From: KACC-23026 sp963829575
Lineage (GTDB): Bacteria > Bacillota > Bacilli > Bacillales > Sporolactobacillaceae
Direction: 5' to 3'
Length of the DNA stretch: 64,000 nucleotides
Assembly: GCA_963829575.1 (NCBI GenBank)
Contig: CAWHJF010000012.1
Span: 372,001 to 436,000 of the forward strand
The notes under the pieces are model-generated. The model did not search any database and was not told the origin of the DNA. It worked only from the letters and a program-made list of their open reading frames with translations. Shown here one piece after another: positions 1-8,721 of the stretch; positions within the stretch are counted from its first letter, which is position 1, and the number at the start of each line of letters is the position of its first letter. A program made the position numbers and the translations under genes.

Positions 1-365
1 GAAACCGAAATGTTGGTTGGGCTAAACGTAACACCACAATTTGTACTTCTGTAGACAGTGGCTGTCGCAGTTTGACCAGCTGTTAATCCCGCATCTCGAA
101 CGCTAAAAGTAAAACCAGTAATTGTTGAGTTTTGTGCAACAACGATACTATTTCTGACATCACTTGCTGAGGCGTTGCCTAGGCCTAAGAATTGTCCGTT
201 ACCAATAGATTGGTCTGTAGCAAGATAAACCGTATTACCCCCAGGTCCAGTAGGTCCAGTAGGTCCAGTAGGTCCAGTAGGCCCAGTAGGCCCGCTATGG
301 CCTTTACAACAACAAAAATTGAAATTAAAGTTAAATTCTAAGTTGTTACATCCGCAACAACCATC
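1..365 (-). pseudogene. Collagen-like Gly-Pro-Thr repeat protein, start codon missing, C-terminus off the window
   Basis: An open minus-strand frame runs from 365 to the left edge. It begins with a Cys/Asn/Phe-rich stretch (CCGCNN, then alternating N-F, then CCC), continues into five or six Gly-Pro-Thr triplets (9-bp tandem repeats at about 243-293), then a Gly/Ser/Thr-rich segment like the C-terminal domains of BclA-type spore-surface glycoproteins. The GPT triplets and the Cys-rich head are typical of Bacillales collagen-like exosporium or spore-surface proteins. There is no ATG, GTG or TTG in this frame before the repeats, and a TAA (368-366) lies directly upstream; an ATG at 364-362 is out of frame. 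It is therefore either broken near its 5' end or affected by an indel. Family assignment is fairly sure; intactness is not. Confidence 0.6.
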
Positions 366-424
366 TTAAAAAATGGACGAAAATGGCTGAAAACGGGCGG
401 ATTAAAAGACTAAGGGTGGTTTCA

Positions 425-464
425 AAAAAAACAAAAAGTTCTCTAATAGATCAGAGAACTTTTC
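425..464 (-). terminator. Rho-independent terminator of mscL
   Basis: On the minus strand a stem of about 11 bp (arms 453-463 and 433-444) is followed by a long T-run reading toward 424. It lies just past the mscL stop. Confidence 0.85.
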
Positions 465-482
465 GTATTATTTATTAGAAGC

Positions 483-908
483 TCAGTCGTCTTGTTTGTT
501 AAATGTGATTTTAGGTTGATTTGTCGATCCTTCGATACTAGACTTGAGTAAATCTCGGATATCCGTCAGAAGGAGTTGCTCTTTGCTAGGTGCCGCCGGT
601 TTGTTAGAAGCAGCTGCCTCTTTCCTTTTTAAATGGAGAAAAACACGAATGATAAGGAATAATGTTAGCGCGATGATAAAAAAATCAACAACGGTTTGAA
701 TGAAGGTCCCATATTTAATAACGGATTTTCCAAAGGTGAAACTTAACTTTGTAAAGCTGATCCCCCCAAGAAGGACTCCGATGAAAGGCATAATAATATC
801 ATTAACCAGCGAAGTCACAATCTTTCCAAACGCACCACCTATGATCACAGCCACGCTAAGGTCCACAATATTCCCTTTAAAAGCAAACTTTTTAAATTCT
901 TGCCACAC
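483..908 (-). CDS. mscL: Large-conductance mechanosensitive channel MscL
   Basis: Homopentameric membrane channel that opens on hypo-osmotic shock to release solutes. The 141-residue product starts WQEFKKFAFKGNIVDLSVAV, the typical N-terminal amphipathic helix and start of TM1, with the conserved stretch IGGAFGKIVTSLVNDIIMP. TM2 is near residues 68-90 and is followed by a charged cytoplasmic tail. I chose the GTG at 908 because AAGGAGGTG sits just upstream and homologues begin at this Trp; an in-frame ATG at 953 would add 15 unlikely residues. The C-terminal tail is a little longer than in short homologues. It is a stand-alone gene with its own terminator. Confidence 0.95.
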   Translation of the reverse strand: MWQEFKKFAFKGNIVDLSVAVIIGGAFGKIVTSLVNDIIMPFIGVLLGGISFTKLSFTFGKSVIKYGTFIQTVVDFFIIALTLFLIIRVFLHLKRKEAAASNKPAAPSKEQLLLTDIRDLLKSSIEGSTNQPKITFNKQDD

Positions 909-1069
909 AAAAATCACCTCCTTATTGCAAACACATAAACCATACCTGTTCATTTTTGCTAGATTCCCTCTACTCTATTAGTATGCGCAAAATAGGAAGT
1001 TATTATAATAAGAGCGAAATTAATTAAGACTTGATAGACCAAAAAAATTTAGATTTGTTTTACACAAGC

Positions 1070-1148
1070 AGAAAAAACCCCATCAGAGGGATGAAGCCCT
1101 CAGGTGGGGTAAACCTAGTCGTCGATTTAGTAGACCAACGACGACTAG
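1070..1148 (-). terminator. Tandem hairpins ending the DUF2500 gene
   Basis: Two stems on the minus strand. The first pairs 1139-1148 with 1115-1124 (10 bp) and includes the stop codon itself. The second (about 1110 down to 1077, GGGG/CCCC closed with an inner GAGGG stem) is followed by TTTTTT, a canonical terminator. Confidence 0.75.
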
Positions 1149-1537
1149 TTGCGCTTAAAGCCTTTGAAACGGGTGCCTTGATAGGTCAGTGATCCAACGT
1201 CTCCTTCAGCAAGGAGTCCATATTCGGGACCGCTTAACCTAAATTCAAAGCGTTGACCCGCTTCAGCCTCAAACGTCGCATAATAGTAGGTTCGGGTTCG
1301 GTTGCTAAACGTTCCATTTGTTTGATTCGAGCTCCCATAACTTCTGACTTCTGTTCGCTTAGTGACAAGCTTCGCTGGCGTGGTTAGAATGTCTTGTTTA
1401 TTATTCCGAGACCACTGTCGGGCACCCGAAATCGCTCGAAAAATAAGAGTCCCTATTACAATAACAAAAATGAGGCCAATAAATAGGGGGACAAACTGGA
1501 ACACGCCACCCCCAATTGGTCCAGGCAGGGTAGTCAT
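1145..1537 (-). CDS. DUF2500 domain membrane protein
   Basis: A 130-residue protein with one N-terminal membrane segment (about residues 12-34, FQFVPLFIGLIFVIVIGTLI) and a soluble part containing AKLVTKRTEV and TRTYYYATFE, a beta-rich fold matching the DUF2500 family, where the C-terminal domain is predicted extracytoplasmic. GAGGAGG lies seven bases upstream of the ATG. No biochemical function is established for the family. The gene is monocistronic between the terminators described here and ilvA. The assignment rests on family resemblance only. Confidence 0.75.
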   Translation of the reverse strand: MTTLPGPIGGGVFQFVPLFIGLIFVIVIGTLIFRAISGARQWSRNNKQDILTTPAKLVTKRTEVRSYGSSNQTNGTFSNRTRTYYYATFEAEAGQRFEFRLSGPEYGLLAEGDVGSLTYQGTRFKGFKRN

Positions 1538-1662
1538 TAAAAAAACCTCCTCATATAAAACGACCTATTAGAAGATACGTTTCAATAGTGAGAAGGTTTC
1601 GTAAAAAATGGGAATGAATCACCAGTCATTTTTAACCGCGTGTCTTTTCGTCTAAGGTAAGA

Positions 1663-2922
1663 TTAGATCAACAAATTAAACAACTTTTGATCTTTATTAA
1701 TTTCGGTATAGGAGTAACCATGCTCAGACATCCGTTCAACTAAGGCTTGATAGTCGTTTGGGTGATGGAGCTCAATACCTACGAGGACGGGTCCGTGGTC
1801 TTTATTCGTCTTTTTCGTATACTCAAACCGAGTAATATCGTCGTTTTTTCCAAGAATATATTCCATGAATTCTCGAAGTGCGCCCGGTCGTTGTGGAAAA
1901 TTCACTATGAAATAATGCTTTAATCCTTCATAGATTAAAGAACGCTCTTGAATTTCCTGCATACGATTAATATCGTTATTTCCCCCACTGATGATGCAGA
2001 CGACATTCTTTCCTTTGATTTGATCTTTATAAAAGTCAAGTGCAGAAACAGATAAGGCCCCTGCAGGTTCAGCGACAATCGCGTTCTCGTTATACAGTTC
2101 AAGGATCGTAGTGCAGACCTTTCCTTCAGGGACCAAGACAATATCATCAAGGATTTCCTGACAGATTTCGCGAGTGAGGTGACCCACTTGGCGCACCGCA
2201 GCGCCATCTACAAATGTTTCAATATGATCGAGCTTAACGACCTTTTTCTGACTTAAGGATTCTTTCATTCCCGGTGCACCAGAAGGCTCTACACCGATGA
2301 TCTTAGTTTCAGGATGGGTGTTCTTAATATACGTTCCAACACCGGAAGCGAGCCCTCCACCGCCGATTCCCATAAATACATAGTCGACGTCCACTTTTTC
2401 TTTTAAAATCTCTACACCGATCGTGCCCTGGCCAGCGATGGTTCGAGGGTCATCAAACGGATGGATGAAGGTCATGTGTTCAGATTCGCATAATTGAATG
2501 GCTTGATTGTAGGAGTCATCAAAAGAATCACCTGTTAAAATGACTTCAACTGAGTCACCGCCAAAAAGTTTCACTTGATTCACTTTAAGTCTAGGTGTTG
2601 TGGTTGGCATGAAAATTTTACCTTGTATACCGAGGGTTTTGCAGGCATAGGCGACCCCTTGCGCATGGTTCCCGGCACTAGCACAGACGACGCCATTTTC
2701 CCGTTCTTTCTCCGTTAGGCCTTGAATGAAGTAATAGGCGCCTCTAATTTTAAAAGATCGAACAATTTGTTGATCTTCTCGTTTTAAAAATACATTGCAC
2801 GCGTAGCGCTTAGACAAGATTTCATTTCTTTGTAAGGGGGTTTGGGTCACAACATCTTTTAAAGCGTTATGGGCAACAAGAATATCTTGGACTTGGATAG
2901 GATTCACCTTCGTATTTTTCAT
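1663..2922 (-). CDS. ilvA: Threonine ammonia-lyase (threonine deaminase) IlvA
   Basis: PLP enzyme converting L-threonine to 2-oxobutanoate and ammonia, the first step of isoleucine synthesis. The 419-residue protein has the catalytic domain at about 1-330 with the PLP lysine in RSFKIRGAY (K58), the phosphate loop SAGNHAQG, and GIGGGGLASG. A single C-terminal ACT-like regulatory domain follows (from about 337, FIVNFPQRPGALREF), as in the short Bacillus enzyme rather than the two-domain E. coli form. ACT-like domains of this type bind isoleucine. No ilv/leu genes adjoin it, and I see no T-box in the 200 bp upstream. Confidence 0.94.
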   Translation of the reverse strand: MKNTKVNPIQVQDILVAHNALKDVVTQTPLQRNEILSKRYACNVFLKREDQQIVRSFKIRGAYYFIQGLTEKERENGVVCASAGNHAQGVAYACKTLGIQGKIFMPTTTPRLKVNQVKLFGGDSVEVILTGDSFDDSYNQAIQLCESEHMTFIHPFDDPRTIAGQGTIGVEILKEKVDVDYVFMGIGGGGLASGVGTYIKNTHPETKIIGVEPSGAPGMKESLSQKKVVKLDHIETFVDGAAVRQVGHLTREICQEILDDIVLVPEGKVCTTILELYNENAIVAEPAGALSVSALDFYKDQIKGKNVVCIISGGNNDINRMQEIQERSLIYEGLKHYFIVNFPQRPGALREFMEYILGKNDDITRFEYTKKTNKDHGPVLVGIELHHPNDYQALVERMSEHGYSYTEINKDQKLFNLLI

Positions 2923-3169
2923 ATATATTTAAACTCCTTAATAACAAAAATAGATAAACTTCTAAGATCATGGGACTAAAACACTATTACTAGTATAGTT
3001 GTCCCTAAAAAGAAAAAGACCAGATCGCACGAAACCACCTAGCTTTTGGATTTATAAATATAGAATAGAAAACAAATAAAATCATAAAATTCCTATTCTA
3101 AATAGTACCACGTTCAAATTGGCGATGCCATTAAACTTCGATAAATCTAGAAAAATAGGCAGTTGGACC
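2923..3169. other. ilvA upstream region, only a modest hairpin seen
   Basis: About 250 bp without a gene. On the minus strand, 3005-2972 can form a two-part stem (GGGAC/GTCCC outside, ACTAT/ATAGT inside) in what would be the ilvA leader. No T-box core and no run of branched-chain codons is visible. I could not place the promoter with confidence. Confidence 0.35.
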
Positions 3170-3210
3170 GACAAACCCCCCAATGATAGCGGCATCATTG
3201 GGGGTTTGTC
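3170..3210 (-). terminator. Strong hairpin downstream of pxpA
   Basis: A 16-17 bp nearly perfect stem (arms 3170-3187 and 3194-3210) lies 20 bp past the pxpA stop. It lacks a clean T-run, but the stem strength and position favour an end of transcript. Confidence 0.6.
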
Positions 3211-3228
3211 GATTCAAAGAATCTCGGA

Positions 3229-4011
3229 TTATTGAGTGGTTTTTCCACCCGATCGGCCTATGGACTGGACCTCGATTTTGGCTTTCAGTAAGCCTTGGCG
3301 AATGGTCTTGGCGAACTCTAAGGCATGGGCGCCATCTCCGTGTAAACAAACCGTATCGGCTTGAATCGAAACATCCCTCTTTTGAAGGGAGGTGACTTTG
3401 CCAACCCGAACCATTCGAATGACCTGTTCAACGGCAGCTTGATCATTTGTTAATAAAGCATTGGGATGATTTCGGGAGGTAAGAGTGCCATCCTCTTGAT
3501 AGGTTCGGTCTGCAAATACCTCATGAGCAACCGGTAATCCCAGTTGAGTACCAGCTTGAATCAACGCGCTTCCAGAAAGCCCATATAATATGAGTTCGGG
3601 ATCAAATGCCTCAACGGCGCAAGCAATGGCATGAGCAAGCTGTGAGTCCTTGGCGGCCATATTATATAAGGCACCATGGGGTTTTACATGGTTAAGTGTG
3701 CCACCTGAAATTCGAACAAATGCTTCTAAGGCCCCTAATTGATATAACACAATATCATAAATTTCTTGAGGGGTCAGGGCCATATTCCGTCTCCCAAACC
3801 CATTTAAATCTGGAAAGCCTGGATGGGCACCAATGCGGACACCAGAGCGGACGGCCTGTTCACACGCTTCCCTCATGGTTTTCGGGTCTCCAGCGTGATA
3901 GCCACAGGCAATGTTAACCGACGTCACGTAGTTAAGAATATCTTCGCTCACCCCTAATTGATAGGCGCCAAAACTTTCACCAAAATCACAGTTTAAGTCG
4001 ATTGTTTTCAT
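3229..4011 (-). CDS. pxpA: 5-oxoprolinase subunit A (LamB/YcsF family)
   Basis: Subunit A of the ATP-dependent 5-oxoprolinase PxpABC, which opens pyroglutamate to glutamate. The 260-residue protein begins with the family signature DLNCDFGESFG and carries SVNIACGYHAGDP, IGAHPGFPD and NHVKPHGALYN, all characteristic of the LamB/YcsF TIM-barrel. The ATG overlaps the last four bases of pxpC (ATGA at 4011-4008), so the two are translationally coupled, with GAGGGG upstream. It is the last gene of a pxpB-pxpC-pxpA operon and sits before a strong hairpin. Confidence 0.93.
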   Translation of the reverse strand: MKTIDLNCDFGESFGAYQLGVSEDILNYVTSVNIACGYHAGDPKTMREACEQAVRSGVRIGAHPGFPDLNGFGRRNMALTPQEIYDIVLYQLGALEAFVRISGGTLNHVKPHGALYNMAAKDSQLAHAIACAVEAFDPELILYGLSGSALIQAGTQLGLPVAHEVFADRTYQEDGTLTSRNHPNALLTNDQAAVEQVIRMVRVGKVTSLQKRDVSIQADTVCLHGDGAHALEFAKTIRQGLLKAKIEVQSIGRSGGKTTQ

Positions 4012-5048
4012 AAGGAACCCCTCGATTCTATAAAAGAAGCGGCCTGTTTCATTTTTAGAGCACTCTCTCTTTCTATGAGTCGGAATGACTGTTCCCTTTC
4101 AATTAATGCTTCTTGTGCTGCCTCGATCGTGGTGGTCTTGAAACAGAGGGTATCCCCGGGCTTTGATTGGGCTAGAAGGGGCAAATCAGCCTGGATGACA
4201 TGCCCAATGATCGGATAACCGCCCGTTGTTTGCCGGTCTGCCATTAGTATGATGGGTTGACCATCTGGGGGAACTTGGATGGCCCCCATTTGGATTGGTT
4301 CAGATAGTATACTTTGCTCTGTTTTGTAATCAAGCGGATTCCCTTTGAGTCGATACCCCATTCGATCAGATTGCGACGTGATTGTAAAGGAGTCATGGAA
4401 AAAAGCGTTGAGGGACTGTTGTTTGAAAAGATGGGCATCCGAGTGGATCATCACACGGAGTTCTGACTCTGATGTCTGGGTCGGCAAAACGCTTGGACGA
4501 ATCGACCAATTCGCTTCCGAAAAGAATGGTGATTTGAGCCGATGTTCTAAAAAAGCCATCAGCGACACTTGAGTTTTTGAGAAAGGTCCCAAAGGCACAC
4601 AGTCCCCTTTTTGTAAGGGGCGTCCTTCAAAACCACCGAATTGAGCTTTAATGTGGGTGCTTTTACTGCCCATAATCTCCGAAACATTAAACCCTCCGGA
4701 AACGGCCATATAGGCTCGAATCCCTTTCTTTGCATAGGAAAAGTTAAGAACGGTTCCTTTTTTAATGTAAATAGGGCGCCACATTGACACACGGCCACCA
4801 TCAATTGTGGGACGGAAATCACCGCCGCAAATGGCAATCAGACAATCCTGATCAAAAGAAAACGATCCTCCTGCCATAGTCATTTCAAGACCAGCCTCGG
4901 TCTCTTTGTTTCCGATTAAGAGGTTTGCGAGTCGGAGCGCAAAGGTGTCCATAGCGCCCCCAACGTTCACTCCAAGGTCTTGATACCTATATCGGCCTAG
5001 ATCTTGAATAGTGGTTAAGAGTCCTGGTTTGAGTATGTTTAGCGCCAT
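4008..5048 (-). CDS. pxpC: 5-oxoprolinase subunit C (biotin-dependent carboxyltransferase-like, KipA family)
   Basis: Subunit C of 5-oxoprolinase, related to urea amidolyase carboxyltransferase domains and KipA/YbgK. Diagnostic stretches are LKPGLLTTIQDLGR near the start, GAMDTFALRLAN, IAICGGDFRP, and ILMADRQTTGGYP in the C-terminal half. The start is set at ATG 5048 (346 residues) because GAGAGGAG lies seven bases upstream and homologues begin MxLNILKPG; a longer frame to 5114 overlaps pxpB. It starts four bases after the pxpB stop and overlaps pxpA by four. Confidence 0.92.
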   Translation of the reverse strand: MALNILKPGLLTTIQDLGRYRYQDLGVNVGGAMDTFALRLANLLIGNKETEAGLEMTMAGGSFSFDQDCLIAICGGDFRPTIDGGRVSMWRPIYIKKGTVLNFSYAKKGIRAYMAVSGGFNVSEIMGSKSTHIKAQFGGFEGRPLQKGDCVPLGPFSKTQVSLMAFLEHRLKSPFFSEANWSIRPSVLPTQTSESELRVMIHSDAHLFKQQSLNAFFHDSFTITSQSDRMGYRLKGNPLDYKTEQSILSEPIQMGAIQVPPDGQPIILMADRQTTGGYPIIGHVIQADLPLLAQSKPGDTLCFKTTTIEAAQEALIEREQSFRLIERESALKMKQAASFIESRGSL

Positions 5049-5052
5049 ATGG

Positions 5053-5781
5053 TTACTCCTCTCTGTAGGCTCGAAAGTCTTTTTCTGAAATGGGGATGAA
5101 ACGAATGCGATCACCGGGTGTTAAAAGGCTTGGGGAAGGGTTGGTCGGTTGGAAAAGTTCGATGGGTGTGCGGCCAAGGATCTGCCAACCACCAGGTGAT
5201 TCGAAGGGATAGATACCCGTCTGGTTCCCTGCAAGACCCACTGCCCCCTTTGGCACGCGGCTAAGCGGTGTGGACTTTCTTGGTGTTATAAGTTTAGGAG
5301 ACAATCCACCGAGGTAGGGAAATCCAGGCATAAAACCAATCATATACACCACATACTCAGGTTCGGTATGGAGTGAAATGACGTCCTGGATTGTTAGGTT
5401 ATGGAACCGTGCAACCTGTTCAAGGTCGGGACCGAATTCGCCTCCATAACAAACAGGAATGCTCACGATGCGTTGGGTTCTGGAAGTGAATTCATGATCC
5501 CAATCGATCGACCTTAAAAGGGATTCAAGGCTTGTTTTAACATAGTGGTAGGGTGAGTGCGCTCGATCTAGAGTGTGGACAAGATAAGGATCATAGCTAA
5601 TGGAAAGCGTAGTATAGGCAGGCACCGCTTCAACCAGCCAACGGAATTTTTGATCTCTAAGATGATCCAAGAAATGTTGAATCAGTTGATGGGTTTCAAG
5701 GTTTATAGAATGACCAAAGCGGATTAGAACCGCGCAATCTCCTGCAGAGAGAATCTCAATCTGATCAGTCTGACTCACCAT
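5053..5781 (-). CDS. pxpB: 5-oxoprolinase subunit B (KipI family)
   Basis: Subunit B of PxpABC; its family also contains the B. subtilis KinA inhibitor KipI. The 242-residue product contains VCYGGEFGPDLEQVA, HTEPEYVVYMIGFMPGFPYL and the ATP/cyclophilin-like motif GNQTGIYPFESPGGWQILGRTP, typical of the family. ATG 5781 is preferred over GTG 5796 because GGAGG sits eight bases upstream of the ATG. It is first in the operon. In B. subtilis the kip locus also carries a regulator and a transporter; neither is present here, which favours the catabolic 5-oxoproline role over sporulation control. Confidence 0.92.
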   Translation of the reverse strand: MVSQTDQIEILSAGDCAVLIRFGHSINLETHQLIQHFLDHLRDQKFRWLVEAVPAYTTLSISYDPYLVHTLDRAHSPYHYVKTSLESLLRSIDWDHEFTSRTQRIVSIPVCYGGEFGPDLEQVARFHNLTIQDVISLHTEPEYVVYMIGFMPGFPYLGGLSPKLITPRKSTPLSRVPKGAVGLAGNQTGIYPFESPGGWQILGRTPIELFQPTNPSPSLLTPGDRIRFIPISEKDFRAYREE

Positions 5782-5810
5782 AAGGATCGCCTCCACAATT
5801 AATTATGTAT

Positions 5811-5852
5811 ATAAAAAAGGAAAATGGGTTGGAAGGACAGTCCCTTCCAACC
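5811..5852 (-). terminator. Terminator after xylR
   Basis: A 10-bp GC-rich stem (arms 5852-5843 and 5836-5827, five-base loop), followed on the minus strand by a T-rich tail with six consecutive T residues at about 5818-5813. Confidence 0.85.
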
Positions 5853-5874
5853 TGTTCAACGGCTGTCTTAATGA

Positions 5875-7051
5875 CTATTCCGTTTCAAAAAGACTCTCTT
5901 TAAAGTGATCCATGGCAAACGCTGAAGTCCCAAGCGCTGTGGATAAATAAGGGCGCTCTGAAAAGCTGATCTCCACATTTTCTAGGTTAAACGGTAGGGT
6001 GCGCTCATCAAGGACTTTTTGGATGGGTGCTTTCAGGAAGTCCTTGGCCAGGGCCAAGCGATTTCCGATAATAATTTTTTGGGGATTCAGTCCATTGATT
6101 ATCGTGACAAGGCCAATCCCAAGCGCTTCGCCAATTTTTTGAAAGATTGAAAGCGCGTGTGGATTTTCTTCTCGCGCCATTTGTACCAGTCCCTCAATAG
6201 AACGCTCTTCACTTGAGAGATCAGGGAAAATCAAGGCCGCTTCATTAATGAGGGCAAGTTCGGAAGCATATAACTCCCAACAGCCGTAATTCCCACAACG
6301 GCACTTTTTGCCATGACGATCGATCGTCATATGGCCTAATTCACCAGAAAATCCACTCGTCCCATTATAAAGCTTTCCATCAATAATAATCCCTGTCCCA
6401 ATCCCGATCCCCGCACTGATGTAAACCAATTCATTGACATTTCTGCCAGCCGCCAAACTGCTTTTCTCCATAGGCACCGGCATTGGCTTCGTTTTCAATG
6501 ATGACAGGCACGTGGAACCAGTCTTCCACCACTTCTTTCAGATCCATGGTTTGCCAGTTAAGGTTTGGAGTGAATAAGACCTTTCTGTTGTTCGTCACGA
6601 TCCCTGGGACTCCAATACCTATTCCTATAATGCCATATGGGCTTTGCGGGGCCGATTCAATGAGATCCTGAATAAGGGATTGAAGAGCAATGCTAACCGA
6701 TTCAAAATCGGTATCGATAAATGGGATTAACTTTTCTTCTTGGATGCTTCCCTTTAGATCACTTAGGATGCCTAATAAGTAGTTTCCTCCAATATCAATG
6801 CCGATGGCAAAGCCTGCCTTTTGATTAAAGTGGAGAAGTACCGGTCGTCGCCCACCGCTGGACTCCCCAGGACCGCTCTCGTATACAAACGATTCTTCCA
6901 AAAGCTCGCTCACTAAGGATGAGACAGTTCCTTTATTTAATCCTGTGTTTTGAGCAATATCTGCACGAGAAATCGGTTCTAGTTCCTTGATTCGATCCAA
7001 TACAATTGATTTATTCATTTGCTTCACGAACTGAAGATTGCCTGTTCTCAT
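5875..7051 (-). pseudogene. xylR: Xylose repressor XylR (ROK family), split by a +1 frameshift
   Basis: ROK-family repressor of xylose genes. The N-terminal frame (7051 to about 6440) holds a winged-helix domain (ISRADIAQNTGLNKGTVSSL) and the start of the ROK sugar-kinase-like domain (GIDIGGNYLLG, then VIIENEANAGAYGEKQFG). It then runs to TGA at 6431. The remainder, VNELVYISAGIGIGTGIIID with the ROK zinc motif (CRCGNYGCWE), continues in the next frame to 5875. Removing one G from the GGCGGC run near 6447-6452 restores a continuous protein of about 392 residues (KQFGAGRNVNELVY). If real, the repressor is lost and xylAB would be xylose-independent; if a sequencing error, the gene is normal. RBS CGGAGG precedes ATG 7051. 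Confidence 0.88.
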
Positions 7052-7157
7052 GTGTGTCCTCCGAATTTTAGATCAAGATAGAGATCCTGGTTTGAACGAT
7101 TGGATTTCCCGGACAATTTAATAAAAAGAAATGGTGTAGACAGCCGATCCAAAAGTG

Positions 7158-7176
7158 TTTATTACTATTATAAACT
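7158..7176. promoter_or_regulatory. Candidate XylR operator in the xylR-xylA intergenic region
   Basis: An inverted repeat GTTTAT-N7-ATAAAC. The left half, extended to GTTTATTAC, recurs at 7233-7241 inside the xylA promoter spacer. The intergenic position, divergent genes and shared half-site suggest XylR binding. It is inferred, not matched to a measured site from this organism. Confidence 0.4.
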
Positions 7177-7224
7177 ACCAAGGAGAGAAAGAAAAAATAA
7201 TTTATAAAGACTTCGTATATTTAA

Positions 7225-7253
7225 TAGACAAAGTTTATTACCCGTGATATGAT
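7225..7253 (+). promoter_or_regulatory. Sigma-A promoter of xylA
   Basis: TAGACA (7225-7230), 17-bp spacer, TATGAT (7248-7253), about 120 bp before xylA. The spacer contains the GTTTATTAC half-site shared with the intergenic palindrome, so a repressor bound there would block RNA polymerase. Confidence 0.65.
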
Positions 7254-7323
7254 GTCTTTAAGAAAAGTGAATTTTAACTAATATAATAATTACAATAATT
7301 GGTCTAAGTAAATAGGATGAAAC

Positions 7324-7337
7324 CGTAAGCGTTTACT
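7324..7337 (+). promoter_or_regulatory. CcpA cre site in the xylA leader
   Basis: CGTAAGCGTTTACT matches 12 of 14 positions of the common cre form TGTAAGCGTTTACA. It lies about 70 bp downstream of the xylA -10, the usual place for CcpA roadblock repression of xylose genes in Bacillus. Confidence 0.75.
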
Positions 7338-7374
7338 TTGGGCCATTATTTTAAATCAGCTAGGAGGCAAAACC

Positions 7375-8691
7375 ATGGCATATTTTCCAGATGTAACAAA
7401 AATCAAATTTGGTGGCGCAGCATCAAAAAATCCTTTGGAGTTTAAATATTATAATCCAGAGGAAAAAGTCGGTGGCAAAACAATGGAAGAGCAGCTTCGG
7501 TTTTCCGTGGCTTACTGGCACACCTTTACAGCGGACGGAACAGATCCGTTTGGTACCCCTACTATGTTCCGTTCTTGGGACCGACTTAGTGGAATGGATT
7601 TAGCAAAAGCACGCCTTGAAGGAGCTTTCGAATTCTTTGAGAAGCTTGATGTTCCATTTTTCTGTTTCCATGATGTGGATATTTCTCCTGAAGGGGACAC
7701 ACTTCGTGAAACGAATGCCAACTTGGATGAAATCATTGGATTGACTAAAGAGTATATGAAAACAAGCAAGGTAAAGCTCCTTTGGAATACGGCTAATATG
7801 TTTAGCCACCCAAGATTTCTTCATGGTGCTGCGACTTCAAACAATGCGGACGTGTTTGCTTATGCTGCAGCCAAGGTTAAGAAAGGCTTAGAAGTGGCAA
7901 AAGAACTCGGCTCTGAAAACTACGTGTTCTGGGGTGGTCGTGAGGGTTATGAGACACTCCTTAATACGGATATGGGACTCGAATTTGATAATCTTGGCCG
8001 ATTCATGCATATGGCCGTCGATTATGCCAAGGAAATTGGGTTTGGTGGCCAATTTTTAATTGAGCCTAAACCAAAAGAACCAACGACTCACCAGTATGAT
8101 ACAGACGTGGCAACCGGACTTGCTTTCTTACAAAAATATGGTCTGGAAAAAGACTTCAAATTTAATATTGAAGCAAACCATGCGACGCTTGCCGGTCATA
8201 CGTTCCAACATGAACTTCAAACGGCTCGAATTAACGGTATGCTTGGTTCGGTTGATGCTAACCAAGGCGATCCATTGCTTGGTTGGGATACGGACGAGTT
8301 TCCAACAGATCTCTATTCCACGACGCTTGCCATGTATGAGATTCTTAAGAATGGCGGTCTAGGACAAGGTGGTTTGAACTTTGATGCTAAAGTTCGTCGA
8401 CCATCCTTTGAAGATGTGGATTTGTTCTATGCGCATATCGCTGGAATGGATGCTTTTGCTCGTGGTTTGAAAGTTGCGCATAAACTTTTAGAAGATGGCG
8501 TGCTTGAAAACTTCATTAAAAATCGCTATAGCAGTTTCAAAGAAGGTATTGGGGCTGACATCGTGTCTGGGAAAGCGGATTTCCATGCATTGGAAGCTTA
8601 TGCGCTTGAACATGATGATATTAAGAACCAATCAGGTCGCACGGAACTTCTTAAAGCAACCCTTAACCAGTATCTAATTGAAGTCAAGTAA
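7375..8691 (+). CDS. xylA: Xylose isomerase
   Basis: Converts D-xylose to D-xylulose in the cytoplasm. The 438-residue length is that of class II isomerases. Visible signatures are FHDVDI with catalytic His at about residue 99, WGGREGYETLLNTD, the metal-binding segment EPKPKEPTTHQYD (Glu at about 230) and NIEANHATLAGHTFQHEL. AGGAGG sits eight bases upstream of the ATG. The cre site and promoter lie in the leader, a terminator follows, and xylB is next. Confidence 0.97.
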   Translation: MAYFPDVTKIKFGGAASKNPLEFKYYNPEEKVGGKTMEEQLRFSVAYWHTFTADGTDPFGTPTMFRSWDRLSGMDLAKARLEGAFEFFEKLDVPFFCFHDVDISPEGDTLRETNANLDEIIGLTKEYMKTSKVKLLWNTANMFSHPRFLHGAATSNNADVFAYAAAKVKKGLEVAKELGSENYVFWGGREGYETLLNTDMGLEFDNLGRFMHMAVDYAKEIGFGGQFLIEPKPKEPTTHQYDTDVATGLAFLQKYGLEKDFKFNIEANHATLAGHTFQHELQTARINGMLGSVDANQGDPLLGWDTDEFPTDLYSTTLAMYEILKNGGLGQGGLNFDAKVRRPSFEDVDLFYAHIAGMDAFARGLKVAHKLLEDGVLENFIKNRYSSFKEGIGADIVSGKADFHALEAYALEHDDIKNQSGRTELLKATLNQYLIEVK

Positions 8692-8721
8692 ACGACGACT
8701 ATAAGCAAATTTCAAAATGAG

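Noticed and set aside
243..293. Short direct repeats resembling an array
   Set aside because: The 9-bp period encodes Gly-Pro-Thr in one frame; repeats are adjacent with no spacers, so this is a collagen-like coding repeat, not CRISPR.
2923..3100. Possible T-box leader for ilvA
   Set aside because: No conserved T-box core, no specifier-loop arrangement and no clear terminator/antiterminator pair could be found; only one modest hairpin.
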